In this document: positions 8,082 through 19,955 of the stretch, in pieces
Position numbering within the stretch: position 1 is the first letter of the stretch
Layout: each line of letters starts with the position of its first letter
Assembly (NCBI RefSeq): GCF_003052585.1
Contig: NZ_QASN01000020.1
Span: 1-64,000 of the forward strand
From: Pseudomonas mangrovi
GTDB lineage: Bacteria > Pseudomonadota > Gammaproteobacteria > Pseudomonadales > Pseudomonadaceae
Length of the DNA: 64,000 nt
Direction of reading: 5' to 3'
The notes under the pieces: model-generated
Database searches by the model: none
Told to the model about the DNA's origin: nothing
What the model saw: the letters and a program-made list of their open reading frames with translations, nothing else
Position numbers and translations under genes: made by a program

Positions 8082-8537
8082 ATGGACTGCGTGTTCTGCG
8101 CCATCGTCGAAGACCGCCTGCCGGCCCTGACGATCCACGAGGACAGCCACTTCCTGGTGTTGCTGGACATCTACCCGTTGCGTCCGGCGCACGTGCTGAT
8201 CGTCAGCCGCGAGCACGCGCCTTACCTGCATGATCTTTCCTCCGCTGCGCGCGACCGGCTGCTGGTGCTGGCCGACGGCATCTGCCGGGTGATGCGCAGC
8301 GCCGGTCACGGCATCAGCGGGATCAATCTGCTGCTCAACGATGGCCCGGCGTCCAATCAGCACGTCCCGCATCTGCATCTGCATTTGATCCCGCGGCGCA
8401 AGGGCGATGTCCCGGCGCTGCTCTGGCGCATCCTCACGCGCTTCCTGCCGCTGGGTCGCAAGCGTCTGCAGGCGCGCATGGAGCGTGAGGCGCAGCTGCT
8501 GCGACAGAGCCTGCGCGAGGCTTTCGGCGGTGTGTGA
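8082..8537 (+). CDS. HIT family nucleotide-binding protein
   Basis: A 151-residue histidine-triad protein, expected to be a nucleotide phosphoramidase or hydrolase acting on AMP conjugates. The triad HVPHLHLH spans residues 94-101, with His99 the expected nucleophile. An N-terminal CVFC pair at 3-6 resembles the zinc-binding cysteines of some HIT proteins. GAGGAG precedes the ATG by six bases. The last residues overlap the start of the class II amidotransferase gene by eight bases, which suggests translational coupling. The physiological substrate is unknown. Confidence 0.92.
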   Translation: MDCVFCAIVEDRLPALTIHEDSHFLVLLDIYPLRPAHVLIVSREHAPYLHDLSSAARDRLLVLADGICRVMRSAGHGISGINLLLNDGPASNQHVPHLHLHLIPRRKGDVPALLWRILTRFLPLGRKRLQARMEREAQLLRQSLREAFGGV

Positions 8538-9309
8538 ACTGCTGGGCATGAGCGCCAACGTACCCACCGATATCGTCTTCAGCTTCAGCGGGCTGATGCA
8601 GCGCGGCGGGCGTACCGGTCCGCACCGCGATGGCTGGGGCGTGGGTTTCTATGAAGGGCGCGGCCTGCGTCTGTTCCAGGATCCGCAGGCCAGCGCGGAG
8701 TCCGAGGTGGCGGCGCTGGTGCAGCGCTATCCGATCAAGAGTCATACGGTCATCGGCCATGTTCGCCAGGCCAATGTCGGCAAGGTCTGCCTGGCCAATA
8801 CCCACCCCTTCGTGCGCGAGCTGTGGGGGCGCAACTGGTGCTTCGCCCACAATGGTCAGCTGGCACAGGTTCCCCGGGCTGGCGCGCCGGCGTTCTACCG
8901 GCCGGTGGGTGATACCGACAGCGAGGCGGCCTTCTGCGAACTGCTCAATCGGCTGCGCAACCTGTTCCCCGAACCGGTCGAGCCGGAAGTGATGCTGCCG
9001 CTGCTGGTGGAGAGCTGCGCCGACTTTCGCCGGCAGGGCGTGTTCAACTGCCTGCTCAGCGATGGCGACTGGCTGTTTGCCTTCTGCTCCAGCAAGCTGG
9101 CGCGGATCACCCGGCGCGCGCCCTTTGGTCCGGCGACCCTCTGCGACATCGACCTGAGTGTGAACTTCGACTCGCAGACCGGGCCGGATGACGTGGTTAC
9201 CGTCCTGGCCACCGAGCCGCTGACCGGCAATGAGGCCTGGACTCTGTTCGAGGCCGGCGACTGGAGTCTCTGGCGCCTGGGCGAATGCATCGCCCAGGGC
9301 CGGGCCTGA
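8530..9309 (+). CDS. class II glutamine amidotransferase (YafJ-like)
   Basis: The 259-residue protein is an Ntn-type glutaminase. The start is the GTG at 8530 because the next codon is the cysteine that becomes the N-terminal nucleophile after removal of Met (MCELLGMS). The motifs GPHRDGWGVGF near residues 31-41, the GHVRQAN segment and the later AHNGQL complete the glutamine pocket. No synthase domain is attached, so the acceptor of the ammonia is unknown. It overlaps the HIT gene and lies ten bases before the DUF2937 gene, so the three look like one operon. Confidence 0.9.
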   Translation: MCELLGMSANVPTDIVFSFSGLMQRGGRTGPHRDGWGVGFYEGRGLRLFQDPQASAESEVAALVQRYPIKSHTVIGHVRQANVGKVCLANTHPFVRELWGRNWCFAHNGQLAQVPRAGAPAFYRPVGDTDSEAAFCELLNRLRNLFPEPVEPEVMLPLLVESCADFRRQGVFNCLLSDGDWLFAFCSSKLARITRRAPFGPATLCDIDLSVNFDSQTGPDDVVTVLATEPLTGNEAWTLFEAGDWSLWRLGECIAQGRA

Positions 9310-9319
9310 AGGAGAAGAC

Positions 9320-9832
9320 ATGTTCAGAAGCTATCTGCGCCTGGCGTTGTTCGCCGTCGGTCTGCTCGTCGGTGTGCAGGTTCCCGGCGCCATCGAGCAG
9401 TACGCGCAGCGGGTCGATGCGCATCGGATCGAGGCACAGCTGGCACTGGAGGGCTTTCGCACTACGGCGCGACAGTTCTTTGGCGGTGATCTGGATGCAC
9501 TGGTGGCGCACTATCGCGCCAGCGACGATCCGGTGTTTCGCCGCGATGCCGACAGCCTGCAGGGGTTGATCGATCGGGCGCAATTGCTGCAGGCGGAGTG
9601 GCAGGCGATGCAGGGGCCCTGGTACGCACGGGCCCTGCATCTGGCCTTGCGTGCCGATCCGGAGCTGCGTGCCGAGGCGCTGGCCAGTTATCGCTACCAG
9701 GTGTTGCTCGATCCTGCGGCCATCGCCTGGGGTGTCTGTTCGGCGTTGCTGCTGGCCTGGCTGGTCGAAACCCTGCTGCTGGCGCTGTATCTGATGTTCC
9801 CGTCGACCCGGCAGCGCCGCCGCCCGGCCTGA
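9320..9832 (+). CDS. DUF2937 family membrane protein
   Basis: The product is 170 residues with an N-terminal hydrophobic helix (about residues 6-25) and a second strong one near 134-158. The segment between them is charged and helical, probably periplasmic. A basic tail ends the protein. This topology and the FFGGDLDALVAHYRAS segment agree with DUF2937, a family of unknown function in gammaproteobacteria. AAGGAGAAG precedes the ATG, and it is the last gene of the HIT-amidotransferase unit. Confidence 0.8.
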   Translation: MFRSYLRLALFAVGLLVGVQVPGAIEQYAQRVDAHRIEAQLALEGFRTTARQFFGGDLDALVAHYRASDDPVFRRDADSLQGLIDRAQLLQAEWQAMQGPWYARALHLALRADPELRAEALASYRYQVLLDPAAIAWGVCSALLLAWLVETLLLALYLMFPSTRQRRRPA

Positions 9833-9845
9833 TCGGGAGCGCTGC

Positions 9846-10769
9846 TCAGCAGGCCATGCGCAGACGGTTGCGACCGCCGCGCTTGGCTTCCAGCAGGGCC
9901 ATGTCGGCGCGCTGCTGCAGGCGATCGCCCGATTCCCCAGGCTGCAGGGTTGCGCAGCCGAGGCTGATCGACAGGCTCATCTGCTGACCCTCGCTGCTCA
10001 GTTGCAGATCGTGCACGGCCTGGCGCAGGCGTTCGCCAACCATGGCCGCCGCTTCGGTGCTGGTATTGGAGAGCAGCACGAGGAACTCCTCGCCGCCGTA
10101 GCGAAAGATCATGTCGATGTTGCGCAGCTGCGACTTGAGGGTCTGCGCCACGCTGCGCAGGGCCTCGTCGCCGGCGCTGTGGCCATGGACGTCGTTGATG
10201 CGCTTGAAGTGATCGACATCCAGCATCAGTACCGACAGCGGCAGCTGCGAGCGACGAGCGACCTCGATTTCGCGCTGCATCGACTGGTTCATGGCGATGC
10301 GGTTGCCGGTGCCGGTCAGGGGGTCACGCAGTGCGCTGCGCACGGCGTCGCGGTAGAGCAGGGCATTGCGCAGCGGAAACAGCAGGGCGGCGAGCAGCGA
10401 TTCGAGCTGGGCCAGCTCGTCCTCGCTGAAGCGTTGAGTGCGGCGGAACACCAGCTCGCCCAGGTAGTCGTTCATGTGGTTGAGGCAGTAGCTCACCGAA
10501 TGGCTGCCACGCTGGCCGAGGTCCAGGCGCAGGTCGCTGCCATTGTGCTGATAGGTCAGCGCGTCCAGCGGCACCAGGCGCTGAATCTCCTGGAAGAACA
10601 GAGTCATGATCCGTTCGACATCGAGACTGGTCTGCAGCAGCAGGGTCAGTTGCTGGCGCAGCTCGCCAAGGGTGATCGGCAACAACTGCGGCTCGCGCTT
10701 GCTGGTGTAGCCCAGGCGCTGCAGCTTGGCGGCATCGAAATCGATAGTGTTGCTGTGGGTGGTGAGCAT
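9846..10769 (-). CDS. GGDEF domain protein, probable diguanylate cyclase
   Basis: The 307-residue protein has an N-terminal region of about 145 residues, GAF-like by appearance but not clearly assignable, and a C-terminal GGDEF domain. The metal site LMLDVDHFKRIND spans about 181-193. The active-site loop is GGEEF at 225-229, and an RNID inhibitory-site motif sits five residues before it at 216-219, so the enzyme should make cyclic di-GMP and be inhibited by it. It has no membrane segment. A candidate sigma-54 promoter lies about 46 bp upstream of the start. The product may act on the motility functions encoded elsewhere in this window, such as YcgR, but that link is inferred. Confidence 0.92.
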   Translation of the reverse strand: MLTTHSNTIDFDAAKLQRLGYTSKREPQLLPITLGELRQQLTLLLQTSLDVERIMTLFFQEIQRLVPLDALTYQHNGSDLRLDLGQRGSHSVSYCLNHMNDYLGELVFRRTQRFSEDELAQLESLLAALLFPLRNALLYRDAVRSALRDPLTGTGNRIAMNQSMQREIEVARRSQLPLSVLMLDVDHFKRINDVHGHSAGDEALRSVAQTLKSQLRNIDMIFRYGGEEFLVLLSNTSTEAAAMVGERLRQAVHDLQLSSEGQQMSLSISLGCATLQPGESGDRLQQRADMALLEAKRGGRNRLRMAC

Positions 10770-10814
10770 GATCGTCCGGACCTCTGGCGCTAGGCGCTTG
10801 GATAGGGACGCTTG

Positions 10815-10830
10815 AGCTAGATTCGTGCCA
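10815..10830 (-). promoter_or_regulatory. candidate sigma-54 promoter for the GGDEF gene
   Basis: On the minus strand the sequence reads TGGCACG-AATC-TAGCT, with the GG and GC dinucleotides exactly ten bases apart. It differs from the TGGCACG-N4-TTGCW consensus at one position. Transcription would begin about 35 bases before the ATG at 10769. The flanking region is A+T-rich. Confidence 0.5.
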
Positions 10831-10980
10831 TCTCTGAAAAATAAATATTTTTCTTTATGAATCAGATGCTTGGCTTTTGGTGGTGCCGGCGAGCGGCAAG
10901 CATTTGCCGGTTTTGTGGCGGGTGCTGGCTGATTGATATTGCAGCTTGCCGCCCGCCGTCGGTTTTCCGGCGCGCAGGCG

Positions 10981-11721
10981 TCACTGGGCGTCCAGTGCCT
11001 GGCCGTTGACGCCCTTGCTGTCGGGGCCCATCAGATACAGATAGACCGGCATGATCGCTTCGGGCAGCGGATTGTTCTGCGGATCTTCCCCTGGGTAGGC
11101 ATGGGCGCGCATGTCGGTGCGGGTTGCGCCCGGGTTAACGCTGTTGGCGCGCACTGGGCAGATGCCGTCGACCTCGTCGGCGAGCACCTGCATCAGGCCT
11201 TCGGTGGCGAACTTGGAGACGGCGTAGGCGCCCCAGTAGGCGCGGCCCTTGCGTCCGACGCTGCTCGAGGTAAAGACCACCGAGGCGTCCTGGGACAGCT
11301 TGAGTAGCGGCAGCAGGGTGCTGGTGAGCATGAACATGGCGTTCACGTTGACCTGCATGACGCGCATGAAATTGTCGCCGGACAGCTGCTCCAGCGGCGT
11401 GCGTGGCCCGAGGATGGAAGCGTTGTGCAGCAGGCCGTCGACGCGTCCGAAGGCATCCTCGATCATCGAGGCGAGCTCGTCGTACTGGTGCGGCAGCGCG
11501 GTCTCCAGGTTGAACGGGATCACTGCAGCCTGGGGGTGGCCGGCTGCCTCGATCTCGTCGTACACGCGGTTGAGGTTGGCCTCGCCCTTGCCCAGCAGCA
11601 GGACGGTTGCGCCATGCGCGGCAAAGGTCTTGGCAGCCGCGGCACCAATGCCGCGGCCGGCCCCGGTGACCATGATCACGCGGCCTGCGAGCAGGTCGGG
11701 ACGGGCGCTGTAGTCGAACAT
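10981..11721 (-). CDS. yciK: YciK family short-chain dehydrogenase
   Basis: A classical SDR oxidoreductase of 246 residues. The cofactor motif VTGAGRGIG is near residues 18-26, the NAS motif near 100, and the catalytic Ser with YxxxK (YAVSK) near 155-165. The C-terminal PVYLYLMGPDSKGVNGQ is typical of the YciK group, for which the substrate is not established. It stands upstream of mupP and ubiG on the same strand, the order known from P. aeruginosa, with a 95-bp gap before mupP that contains short GCTTCAAGC repeats. Confidence 0.88.
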   Translation of the reverse strand: MFDYSARPDLLAGRVIMVTGAGRGIGAAAAKTFAAHGATVLLLGKGEANLNRVYDEIEAAGHPQAAVIPFNLETALPHQYDELASMIEDAFGRVDGLLHNASILGPRTPLEQLSGDNFMRVMQVNVNAMFMLTSTLLPLLKLSQDASVVFTSSSVGRKGRAYWGAYAVSKFATEGLMQVLADEVDGICPVRANSVNPGATRTDMRAHAYPGEDPQNNPLPEAIMPVYLYLMGPDSKGVNGQALDAQ

Positions 11722-11744
11722 GGATGGCTCCTTCGGAGAGCTAT

Positions 11745-11770
11745 GGGCTTCAAGCGTCGGGCTTCAAGCG
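11745..11770. repeat. short direct repeat of GGGCTTCAAGCG
   Basis: Two copies of GGGCTTCAAGCG begin at 11745 and 11759 in the gap upstream of yciK. The word CTTCAAGC also occurs in the interspersed element at 21057-21146, which suggests one repeat family scattered in intergenic spaces. Confidence 0.5.
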
Positions 11771-11816
11771 ACAGCTATGCGTTCTGAAAAGGGTGGGATG
11801 TGGTTGCGTGAGCTGC

Positions 11817-12488
11817 CTAGCAGCCGCACAGAGCCTGGTCGAGCAGGGTGCGCAATTCGCGCGGGTCATCGACCACGACGTCGGCGCCCCAGTGGCGCGG
11901 GTTGTCGTCCGGATGGATATAGCCGTAGGTCACCGCGACCGTGCGACAGCCGGCGGCGCGGCCGGCCTCGATGTCGCGCAGATCGTCGCCGACGAACAGT
12001 GTGGCGCGCGGGTCCAGCTGCAACTGCTCGCAGGCCAGCAGGAGCATCTCCGGGTCCGGCTTGGCCTTGCTGACATGATCCGGGCAGACCAGGACCGAGC
12101 AGCGTTCGGCCAGTCCGAGCTCGCGCATCAGTGGCTCGGCAAAGCGCACCGGCTTGTTGGTCGCCACGCCCCAGCGCAGGTGCGCCGCCTCGATGTCGGC
12201 CAGGAGCTCGGGCATGCCGTCGAACAGCCGCGTATGCCGCGCGCAGCCTTGCTCGTAGCGTGCGAGGAAATCCAGGCGCAGGGCTTCGAAGGCATCCGAG
12301 AGTGGATCGACATCGAAGGCATTGACCACCATCGCTCGCGCGCCACCGGATACCACGTCGCGGATCTGCCGTTCGGGCAGTGCCGCCAGGCCCTGGTCGG
12401 CGCGCATCGCCTGCACCACGGCGACGAAATCCGGCGCGGTGTCGAGCAGGGTCCCGTCCATGTCGAAGAGTACGGCGCGCAGGCGCAT
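11817..12488 (-). CDS. mupP: N-acetylmuramic acid 6-phosphate phosphatase (HAD family)
   Basis: This 223-residue haloacid-dehalogenase phosphatase resembles phosphoglycolate phosphatase. By its neighbours it is the MupP of the pseudomonad anabolic cell-wall recycling pathway, where it dephosphorylates MurNAc-6-P before AmgK and MurU act. The nucleophile motif [10 protein letters not shown] places Asp9 and Asp11, motif III is the lysine of KAKPDP, and motif IV is [11 protein letters not shown]. Its ATG overlaps the TGA of ubiG (ATGA), so the two are translationally coupled. The older annotation gph is the alternative. Confidence 0.88.
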   Translation of the reverse strand: MRLRAVLFDMDGTLLDTAPDFVAVVQAMRADQGLAALPERQIRDVVSGGARAMVVNAFDVDPLSDAFEALRLDFLARYEQGCARHTRLFDGMPELLADIEAAHLRWGVATNKPVRFAEPLMRELGLAERCSVLVCPDHVSKAKPDPEMLLLACEQLQLDPRATLFVGDDLRDIEAGRAAGCRTVAVTYGYIHPDDNPRHWGADVVVDDPRELRTLLDQALCGC

Positions 12489-13186
12489 CAGGCCTCCTTG
12501 AGTGTCTGGATCATGTAGTTGACGTCGACATCCGCCTCAAGCTTGTAGTGCTTGGTCAGCGGGTTGTAGGTCAGGCCGATGATGTCGCGCACTTCAAGGC
12601 CTGCCGCGCGCGACCAGGCCCCCAGCTCGGAGGGGCGAATGAATTTCTTGAAATCGTGGGTGCCGCGCGGCAGCAGGCGCAGCAGGTACTCGGCACCGAC
12701 GATGGCAAACAGGTAGGCCTTGGGGTTGCGGTTGATGGTCGAGAAGAACACCTGGCCGCCGGGCTTGACCAGGGTCTGGCAGGCGCGGATGACCGAGGCG
12801 GGGTCGGGCACGTGTTCGAGCATCTCCAGGCAGGTGACCACGTCGAACTGGCCGGGCATTTCCTCGGCCAGTGCTTCGGCGGTGATCTGCCGGTAATCGA
12901 CCTGTACCCCGGATTCCAGCTGATGCAGGCGGGCCACGGCCAGCGGCGCCTCGCCCATGTCGATGCCGGTGACGTCGGCGCCGCGCAGGGCCATGGCTTC
13001 GCTGAGGATGCCGCCGCCGCAGCCGACGTCGAGAACCTTCTTGCCGGCCAGAGGGATGCGCTCGTCGATCCAGTTGACCCGCAGCGGATTGATGTCGTGC
13101 AGCGGCTTGAACTCGCTTTCGCGATCCCACCAGCGGTGGGCGAGGGCCTCGAATTTGGCGATTTCGGCGTGATCGACGTTGCTCAT
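12488..13186 (-). CDS. ubiG: bifunctional ubiquinone O-methyltransferase UbiG
   Basis: UbiG catalyses both O-methylations in ubiquinone synthesis with S-adenosylmethionine at the inner membrane face. The 232-residue product has the SAM motif VLDVGCGGG at 51-59, and [13 protein letters not shown] carries the post-II motif. The start is the second of two ATGs, at 13186, giving the conserved [13 protein letters not shown] beginning; ATG 13192 would add two residues. It lies 101 bp downstream of mtaD and overlaps mupP. Confidence 0.95.
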   Translation of the reverse strand: MSNVDHAEIAKFEALAHRWWDRESEFKPLHDINPLRVNWIDERIPLAGKKVLDVGCGGGILSEAMALRGADVTGIDMGEAPLAVARLHQLESGVQVDYRQITAEALAEEMPGQFDVVTCLEMLEHVPDPASVIRACQTLVKPGGQVFFSTINRNPKAYLFAIVGAEYLLRLLPRGTHDFKKFIRPSELGAWSRAAGLEVRDIIGLTYNPLTKHYKLEADVDVNYMIQTLKEA

Positions 13187-13287
13187 GGGCATGTCCGTTG
13201 GCAAGGCAGGAAGGCTTGGGCCGGCTATCTTGCCAGCTTTTTCAGCAGTTTTGGACGCGACGGGCGCGGCGGGCTGCCGCAGCGCGC

Positions 13288-14619
13288 TCAGCGTCCGCCG
13301 GCGATGCGCTCGCCCCAGGCCCGGGCGCGCTCGCCCAGCGCCTGGGTGTCGATGCGGGTCAGGCGGCGGTCGTCGAGCAGTTGCTTGCCGCCGACCCACA
13401 GGTGCCGCACGCAGTCGCGACCACAGGCGTAGATCAGCTGCGATACAGGGTCATAGACCGGCTGCAGGCTCAGGGCCGAGAGATCGAAGGCCACCAGGTC
13501 GGCGAACTTGCCGATCTCCAGCGAGCCGCAGTCGGCCTCGATGCCCAGCGCGCGGGCGCCGTTGAGGGTCGCCATGCGCAGCGCCCGGTGTGCGTCCAGC
13601 GCGGTGGCGGAACCAGCGACGGCCTTGGCCAGCAGGGCGGCGGTGCGGGTTTCCCCGAGCAGGTCGAGATCGTTATTGCTGGCGGCGCCATCGGTGCCGA
13701 TGGCGACGTTGACGCCGGCCTCCCAGAGGCGCTCGACCGGGCAGAAGCCGCTGGCCAGCTTGAGGTTGGACTCGGGGCAGTGGATCACGCTGCTGTTGCT
13801 CTCCACCAGCAGGGCCAGATCGTCATCGCTGATCTGGGTCATGTGCACGGCCTGGAAGCGCGGGCCGAGCAGGCCGAGGCGGGCGAGCCGGGCCAGTGGC
13901 CGTTCACCGAGTTGCTGGATCGACTGTTCCACCTCGAAGGCGGTCTCGTGGACGTGCATGTGGATGCCGGCATCCAGCTCCTCGGCCAGCATCAGCACCT
14001 CGGTCAGACGCTCGTCGCCGACCGTGTAGGGCGCGTGGGGGCCGAATGCGACCTTGATCCGCGGGTGGTGTTTCAGATCATCGAACAGCTGCAGGCCGTG
14101 ACGCAGTGCCTCGGCGGAGTCCAGCGCGCCGGGCACGGGGAAATCGAGAATGGGCACGGTGATCTGCGCGCGCATGCCGCTGCGGTGCATGACTTCGCTG
14201 GCTACATGCGGGAAGAAGTACATGTCCGAGCAGGCGCTGATGCCGTTCATGATCTGCTCGGCGACCGCCAGTTCGGTCCCGTCGCGGATGAAGTCCTCGT
14301 TCACCCAGCGCGCCTCGGCGGGCCAGATGTGCTGCTCCAGCCAGGTCATCAGCGGCAGATCGTCGGCCAGGCCGCGGAACAGGGTCATGGCGGCATGGCC
14401 ATGGGCATTCACCAGGCCCGGCGCCAGCAGCATGTTCGGCAACTCGCGGGTTTCCGTGGCGGGGTGGCGCAACGCCTGCTCGCGCGGGGCGATCAGCACG
14501 ATGCGGCCGTCACGCACGCCCAGGCCATGGTCGCGCAGGATCACGCCGGCCGGTTCGACCGGCACCAGCCAGGTCGGCAGAAGAAGAAGGTCGAGCGGCG
14601 CGGCGGGCTTGGCGTGCAT
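13288..14619 (-). CDS. mtaD: TRZ/ATZ family amidohydrolase, probable methylthioadenosine deaminase
   Basis: The 443-residue protein is a zinc amidohydrolase. Family knowledge makes it a 5'-methylthioadenosine (or S-adenosylhomocysteine) deaminase that starts methionine salvage via methylthioinosine in pseudomonads. The metal ligands HGH are residues 73 and 75, with later HVHETAF, a VHMTQI segment and [13 protein letters not shown] holding the conserved Asp. The start is the ATG at 14619, although the frame stays open far upstream over mtnA. The region before the ATG reads TCCTCC rather than a ribosome site, so initiation may be weak. It is divergent from mtnA, the next step of the same pathway. 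Confidence 0.9.
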   Translation of the reverse strand: MHAKPAAPLDLLLLPTWLVPVEPAGVILRDHGLGVRDGRIVLIAPREQALRHPATETRELPNMLLAPGLVNAHGHAAMTLFRGLADDLPLMTWLEQHIWPAEARWVNEDFIRDGTELAVAEQIMNGISACSDMYFFPHVASEVMHRSGMRAQITVPILDFPVPGALDSAEALRHGLQLFDDLKHHPRIKVAFGPHAPYTVGDERLTEVLMLAEELDAGIHMHVHETAFEVEQSIQQLGERPLARLARLGLLGPRFQAVHMTQISDDDLALLVESNSSVIHCPESNLKLASGFCPVERLWEAGVNVAIGTDGAASNNDLDLLGETRTAALLAKAVAGSATALDAHRALRMATLNGARALGIEADCGSLEIGKFADLVAFDLSALSLQPVYDPVSQLIYACGRDCVRHLWVGGKQLLDDRRLTRIDTQALGERARAWGERIAGGR

Positions 14620-14772
14620 GGAGGACTGTCGAAAATGGTCTGGGGCGGGCAGTGTAAGGCGGCTGCGGCGCAGTTTGAAGCCGCGTCGTGACGCGTCGGT
14701 CAGACTGAGCCCGGTCGCTGGCGGTTGCACGTATAATGCCGCGCTTTTTCGATGTGAAGTTCGAGGTAAGAG

Positions 14773-15849
14773 ATGCGTGAACGATTGCTGGCGGCGGAAA
14801 AGGTCACTGCCATTCGCTGGACGGGTGACGCGCTGCAGCTGCTCGATCAACGCCTGCTGCCGTTGCAGGAGACCTGGCTGAACTACGACAGCGCCGCCGG
14901 GGTGGCGGGTGCGATCCGCGACATGGTGGTGCGCGGCGCGCCGGCGATCGGGATCGCGGCCGCCTACGGGCTGGTGCTGGGTCTGCGCGTACGTCTGGCC
15001 GAAGGCGCCGACTGGCGCGCGGCGCTGGAGCAGGACTATGCGCTGCTGGCGGACTCGCGGCCGACCGCGGTGAATCTGTTCTGGGCGCTGAACCGCATGA
15101 TCGATCGTCTGGATCGGCTGCGCCCCGATGAGCCGGTGCTGGCGAGCATGGTCGCCGAAGCCGAGGCGATCCATCAGAGCGATCGCGAGGCCAACCTGAC
15201 CATGGCCCAGTTCGGTGTCGACCTGATCCGCAAGCATCTCGATCGCCCGCAGAGCCTGCTGACCCACTGCAATACCGGGGCGCTGGCGACCGGCGGCTTC
15301 GGCACCGCGCTGGGGGTGATTCGCGGCGCCTATCTGGAAGGGCTTGTGGAGCAGGTGTATGCCGATGAAACCCGGCCCTGGCTGCAGGGTTCGCGTCTGA
15401 CCGCCTGGGAGCTGGCTGGCGAAGGGATTCCGGTAAAGCTCAACGCGGACTCGGCTGCCGCGCATCTGATGAAGACCTGTGGCGTCACCTGGGTGGTCGT
15501 CGGTGCCGACCGCATCACCGCCAACGGCGATGTGGCGAACAAGATCGGCACCTATCAGCTGGCGGTCCTGGCCATGCACCATGGCGTGCGCTTCATGGTG
15601 GTGGCGCCCAGTTCGACCATCGACATGAGCCTCGAGGATGGTGACCAGATTCCGATCGAGGAACGTGCCGGCAGCGAGCTGCTGGAAGTGAATGGCCAGC
15701 GCTTCGCTGCGGACGTGGAGGCGGTAAACCCGGTCTTCGACGTCACCCCGGCGGACCTGATTGACGCCATCGTCACCGAGAAAGGGGTGGTCGAGCGGCC
15801 CAATGCCGAGAAGATGGCGGCTCTGATGAGTCGCAAACGTCTGCATTGA
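14773..15849 (+). CDS. mtnA: S-methyl-5-thioribose-1-phosphate isomerase
   Basis: MtnA isomerises methylthioribose-1-phosphate to methylthioribulose-1-phosphate in methionine salvage. The 358-residue protein has the VRGAPAIG motif near 53-60, catalytic Cys166 in THCNTGALA and Asp246 in [17 protein letters not shown] hexamer lies at 14732-14737, 35 bp before the start, but I see no good -35 at normal spacing. It is divergent from mtaD and is followed by gyrA after 124 bp. Confidence 0.95.
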   Translation: MRERLLAAEKVTAIRWTGDALQLLDQRLLPLQETWLNYDSAAGVAGAIRDMVVRGAPAIGIAAAYGLVLGLRVRLAEGADWRAALEQDYALLADSRPTAVNLFWALNRMIDRLDRLRPDEPVLASMVAEAEAIHQSDREANLTMAQFGVDLIRKHLDRPQSLLTHCNTGALATGGFGTALGVIRGAYLEGLVEQVYADETRPWLQGSRLTAWELAGEGIPVKLNADSAAAHLMKTCGVTWVVVGADRITANGDVANKIGTYQLAVLAMHHGVRFMVVAPSSTIDMSLEDGDQIPIEERAGSELLEVNGQRFAADVEAVNPVFDVTPADLIDAIVTEKGVVERPNAEKMAALMSRKRLH

Positions 15850-15973
15850 GCCGTTCCCGCCGCGCTGCGCAGCCGCCTGCGGATGCGCTTGCCGCTAGAG
15901 GCTTGCGCGTGCGCCTTGTGATACCATCCCGCGCTTAATTGCTGGACCACGGACAATAAGGAACCTGGCTTCC

Positions 15974-18757
<2,784 letters not shown>

Positions 18758-18869
18758 CCGGAGGCACGGGCGCATCCTCGATGCGTCCGTGCGGTTTCGC
18801 CGATCCGCACAGTGCAAGCACGCCATCGCCAGGGGGCGAGGGCGCTCAGTGATACGAGAGAGTTCAGAC

Positions 18870-19955
18870 GTGAGCAAACGAGCCCATAACTTCTGCGCCG
18901 GCCCGGCCGCGCTTCCCACCGCGGTTCTGCAGCGCGCCCAGGCGGAAATGCTCGACTGGCAGGGTCGGGGTCTGTCGGTGATGGAGATGAGCCATCGCAG
19001 CGACGACTACGTGGCGATCGCCGAGAAGGCCGAGCAGGATCTGCGTGATCTGCTGCTGGTGCCGTCGGACTACAAGGTGCTGTTCCTGCAGGGCGGTGCC
19101 AGCCAGCAGTTCGCCGAGATTCCGCTGAACCTGCTGCCCGAGGGTGGCGTGGCCGACTATGTCGATACCGGCATCTGGTCGAAGAAGGCGATCGAGGAGG
19201 CGAGCCGCTACGGCAACATCAATGTCGCTGCCAGCGCCAAGGCTTACGACTACTTTGCGATCCCCGGGCAGAACGAGTGGCAGCTGTCGAAAGACGCAGC
19301 CTATCTGCACTACGCCAGTAACGAGACCATCGGTGGCCTGCAGTTCGACTGGATCCCGGAGCTGGGTGACGTGCCCCTGGTGGCCGACATGTCCTCGGAC
19401 ATCCTCTCGCGCAGTCTCGATGTCTCCCGCTATGGCCTGATCTACGCTGGCGCGCAGAAGAATATCGGCCCCAGCGGCCTGGTCGTGGTGATCGTTCGCG
19501 AAGACCTGCTTGGGCGTGCCCGCTCCAGCTGCCCGACGATGCTCAACTACCAGATCGCCGCCGACAACGGCTCGATGTACAACACTCCCGCGACCTATTC
19601 CTGGTACCTGTCCGGCCTGGTCTTCGAGTGGCTCAAGGAGCAGGGCGGCGTCGAGGCGATGGAGCAGCGCAACAAGGCCAAGAAGGACCTGCTTTACGCC
19701 GCCATCGACGGCAGCGATTTCTACAGCAATCCGATCGCCAGCAATGCGCGCTCGTGGATGAACGTGCCCTTCCGCCTGGCCGACGAAAAGCTCGACAAGG
19801 CCTTCCTCGCCGGCGCCGATGCGCGCGGCCTGCTCAATCTCAAGGGCCATCGTTCGGTCGGCGGCATGCGCGCCTCGATCTACAACGCCACCGGCCTGGA
19901 TGCGGTCGAGGCGCTGGTCGCCTACATGGCCGAATTCGAGAAGGAGCACGGTTGA
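18870..19955 (+). CDS. serC: phosphoserine aminotransferase
   Basis: SerC transaminates 3-phosphohydroxypyruvate in serine synthesis and also serves pyridoxal phosphate synthesis. The start is the GTG at 18870, giving MSKRAHNFCAGPAALP as in other pseudomonads; the frame is open to 18789, but that part has no family match. The PLP lysine is Lys197 in YAGAQKNIGPSG. The length of 361 residues is normal. Its TGA overlaps the pheA start (TGATG), so the two are translationally coupled. Confidence 0.96.
   Translation: MSKRAHNFCAGPAALPTAVLQRAQAEMLDWQGRGLSVMEMSHRSDDYVAIAEKAEQDLRDLLLVPSDYKVLFLQGGASQQFAEIPLNLLPEGGVADYVDTGIWSKKAIEEASRYGNINVAASAKAYDYFAIPGQNEWQLSKDAAYLHYASNETIGGLQFDWIPELGDVPLVADMSSDILSRSLDVSRYGLIYAGAQKNIGPSGLVVVIVREDLLGRARSSCPTMLNYQIAADNGSMYNTPATYSWYLSGLVFEWLKEQGGVEAMEQRNKAKKDLLYAAIDGSDFYSNPIASNARSWMNVPFRLADEKLDKAFLAGADARGLLNLKGHRSVGGMRASIYNATGLDAVEALVAYMAEFEKEHG

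Noticed and set aside
14732..14737. TATAAT as an mtnA promoter
   Set aside because: No acceptable -35 hexamer is found at 16-18 bp, so it is mentioned only in the mtnA entry.
13288..15846. A single 852-residue leftward reading frame covering mtaD and all of mtnA
   Set aside because: Only the part from 14619 matches a family; the rest is the antisense of mtnA, open because of high G+C.
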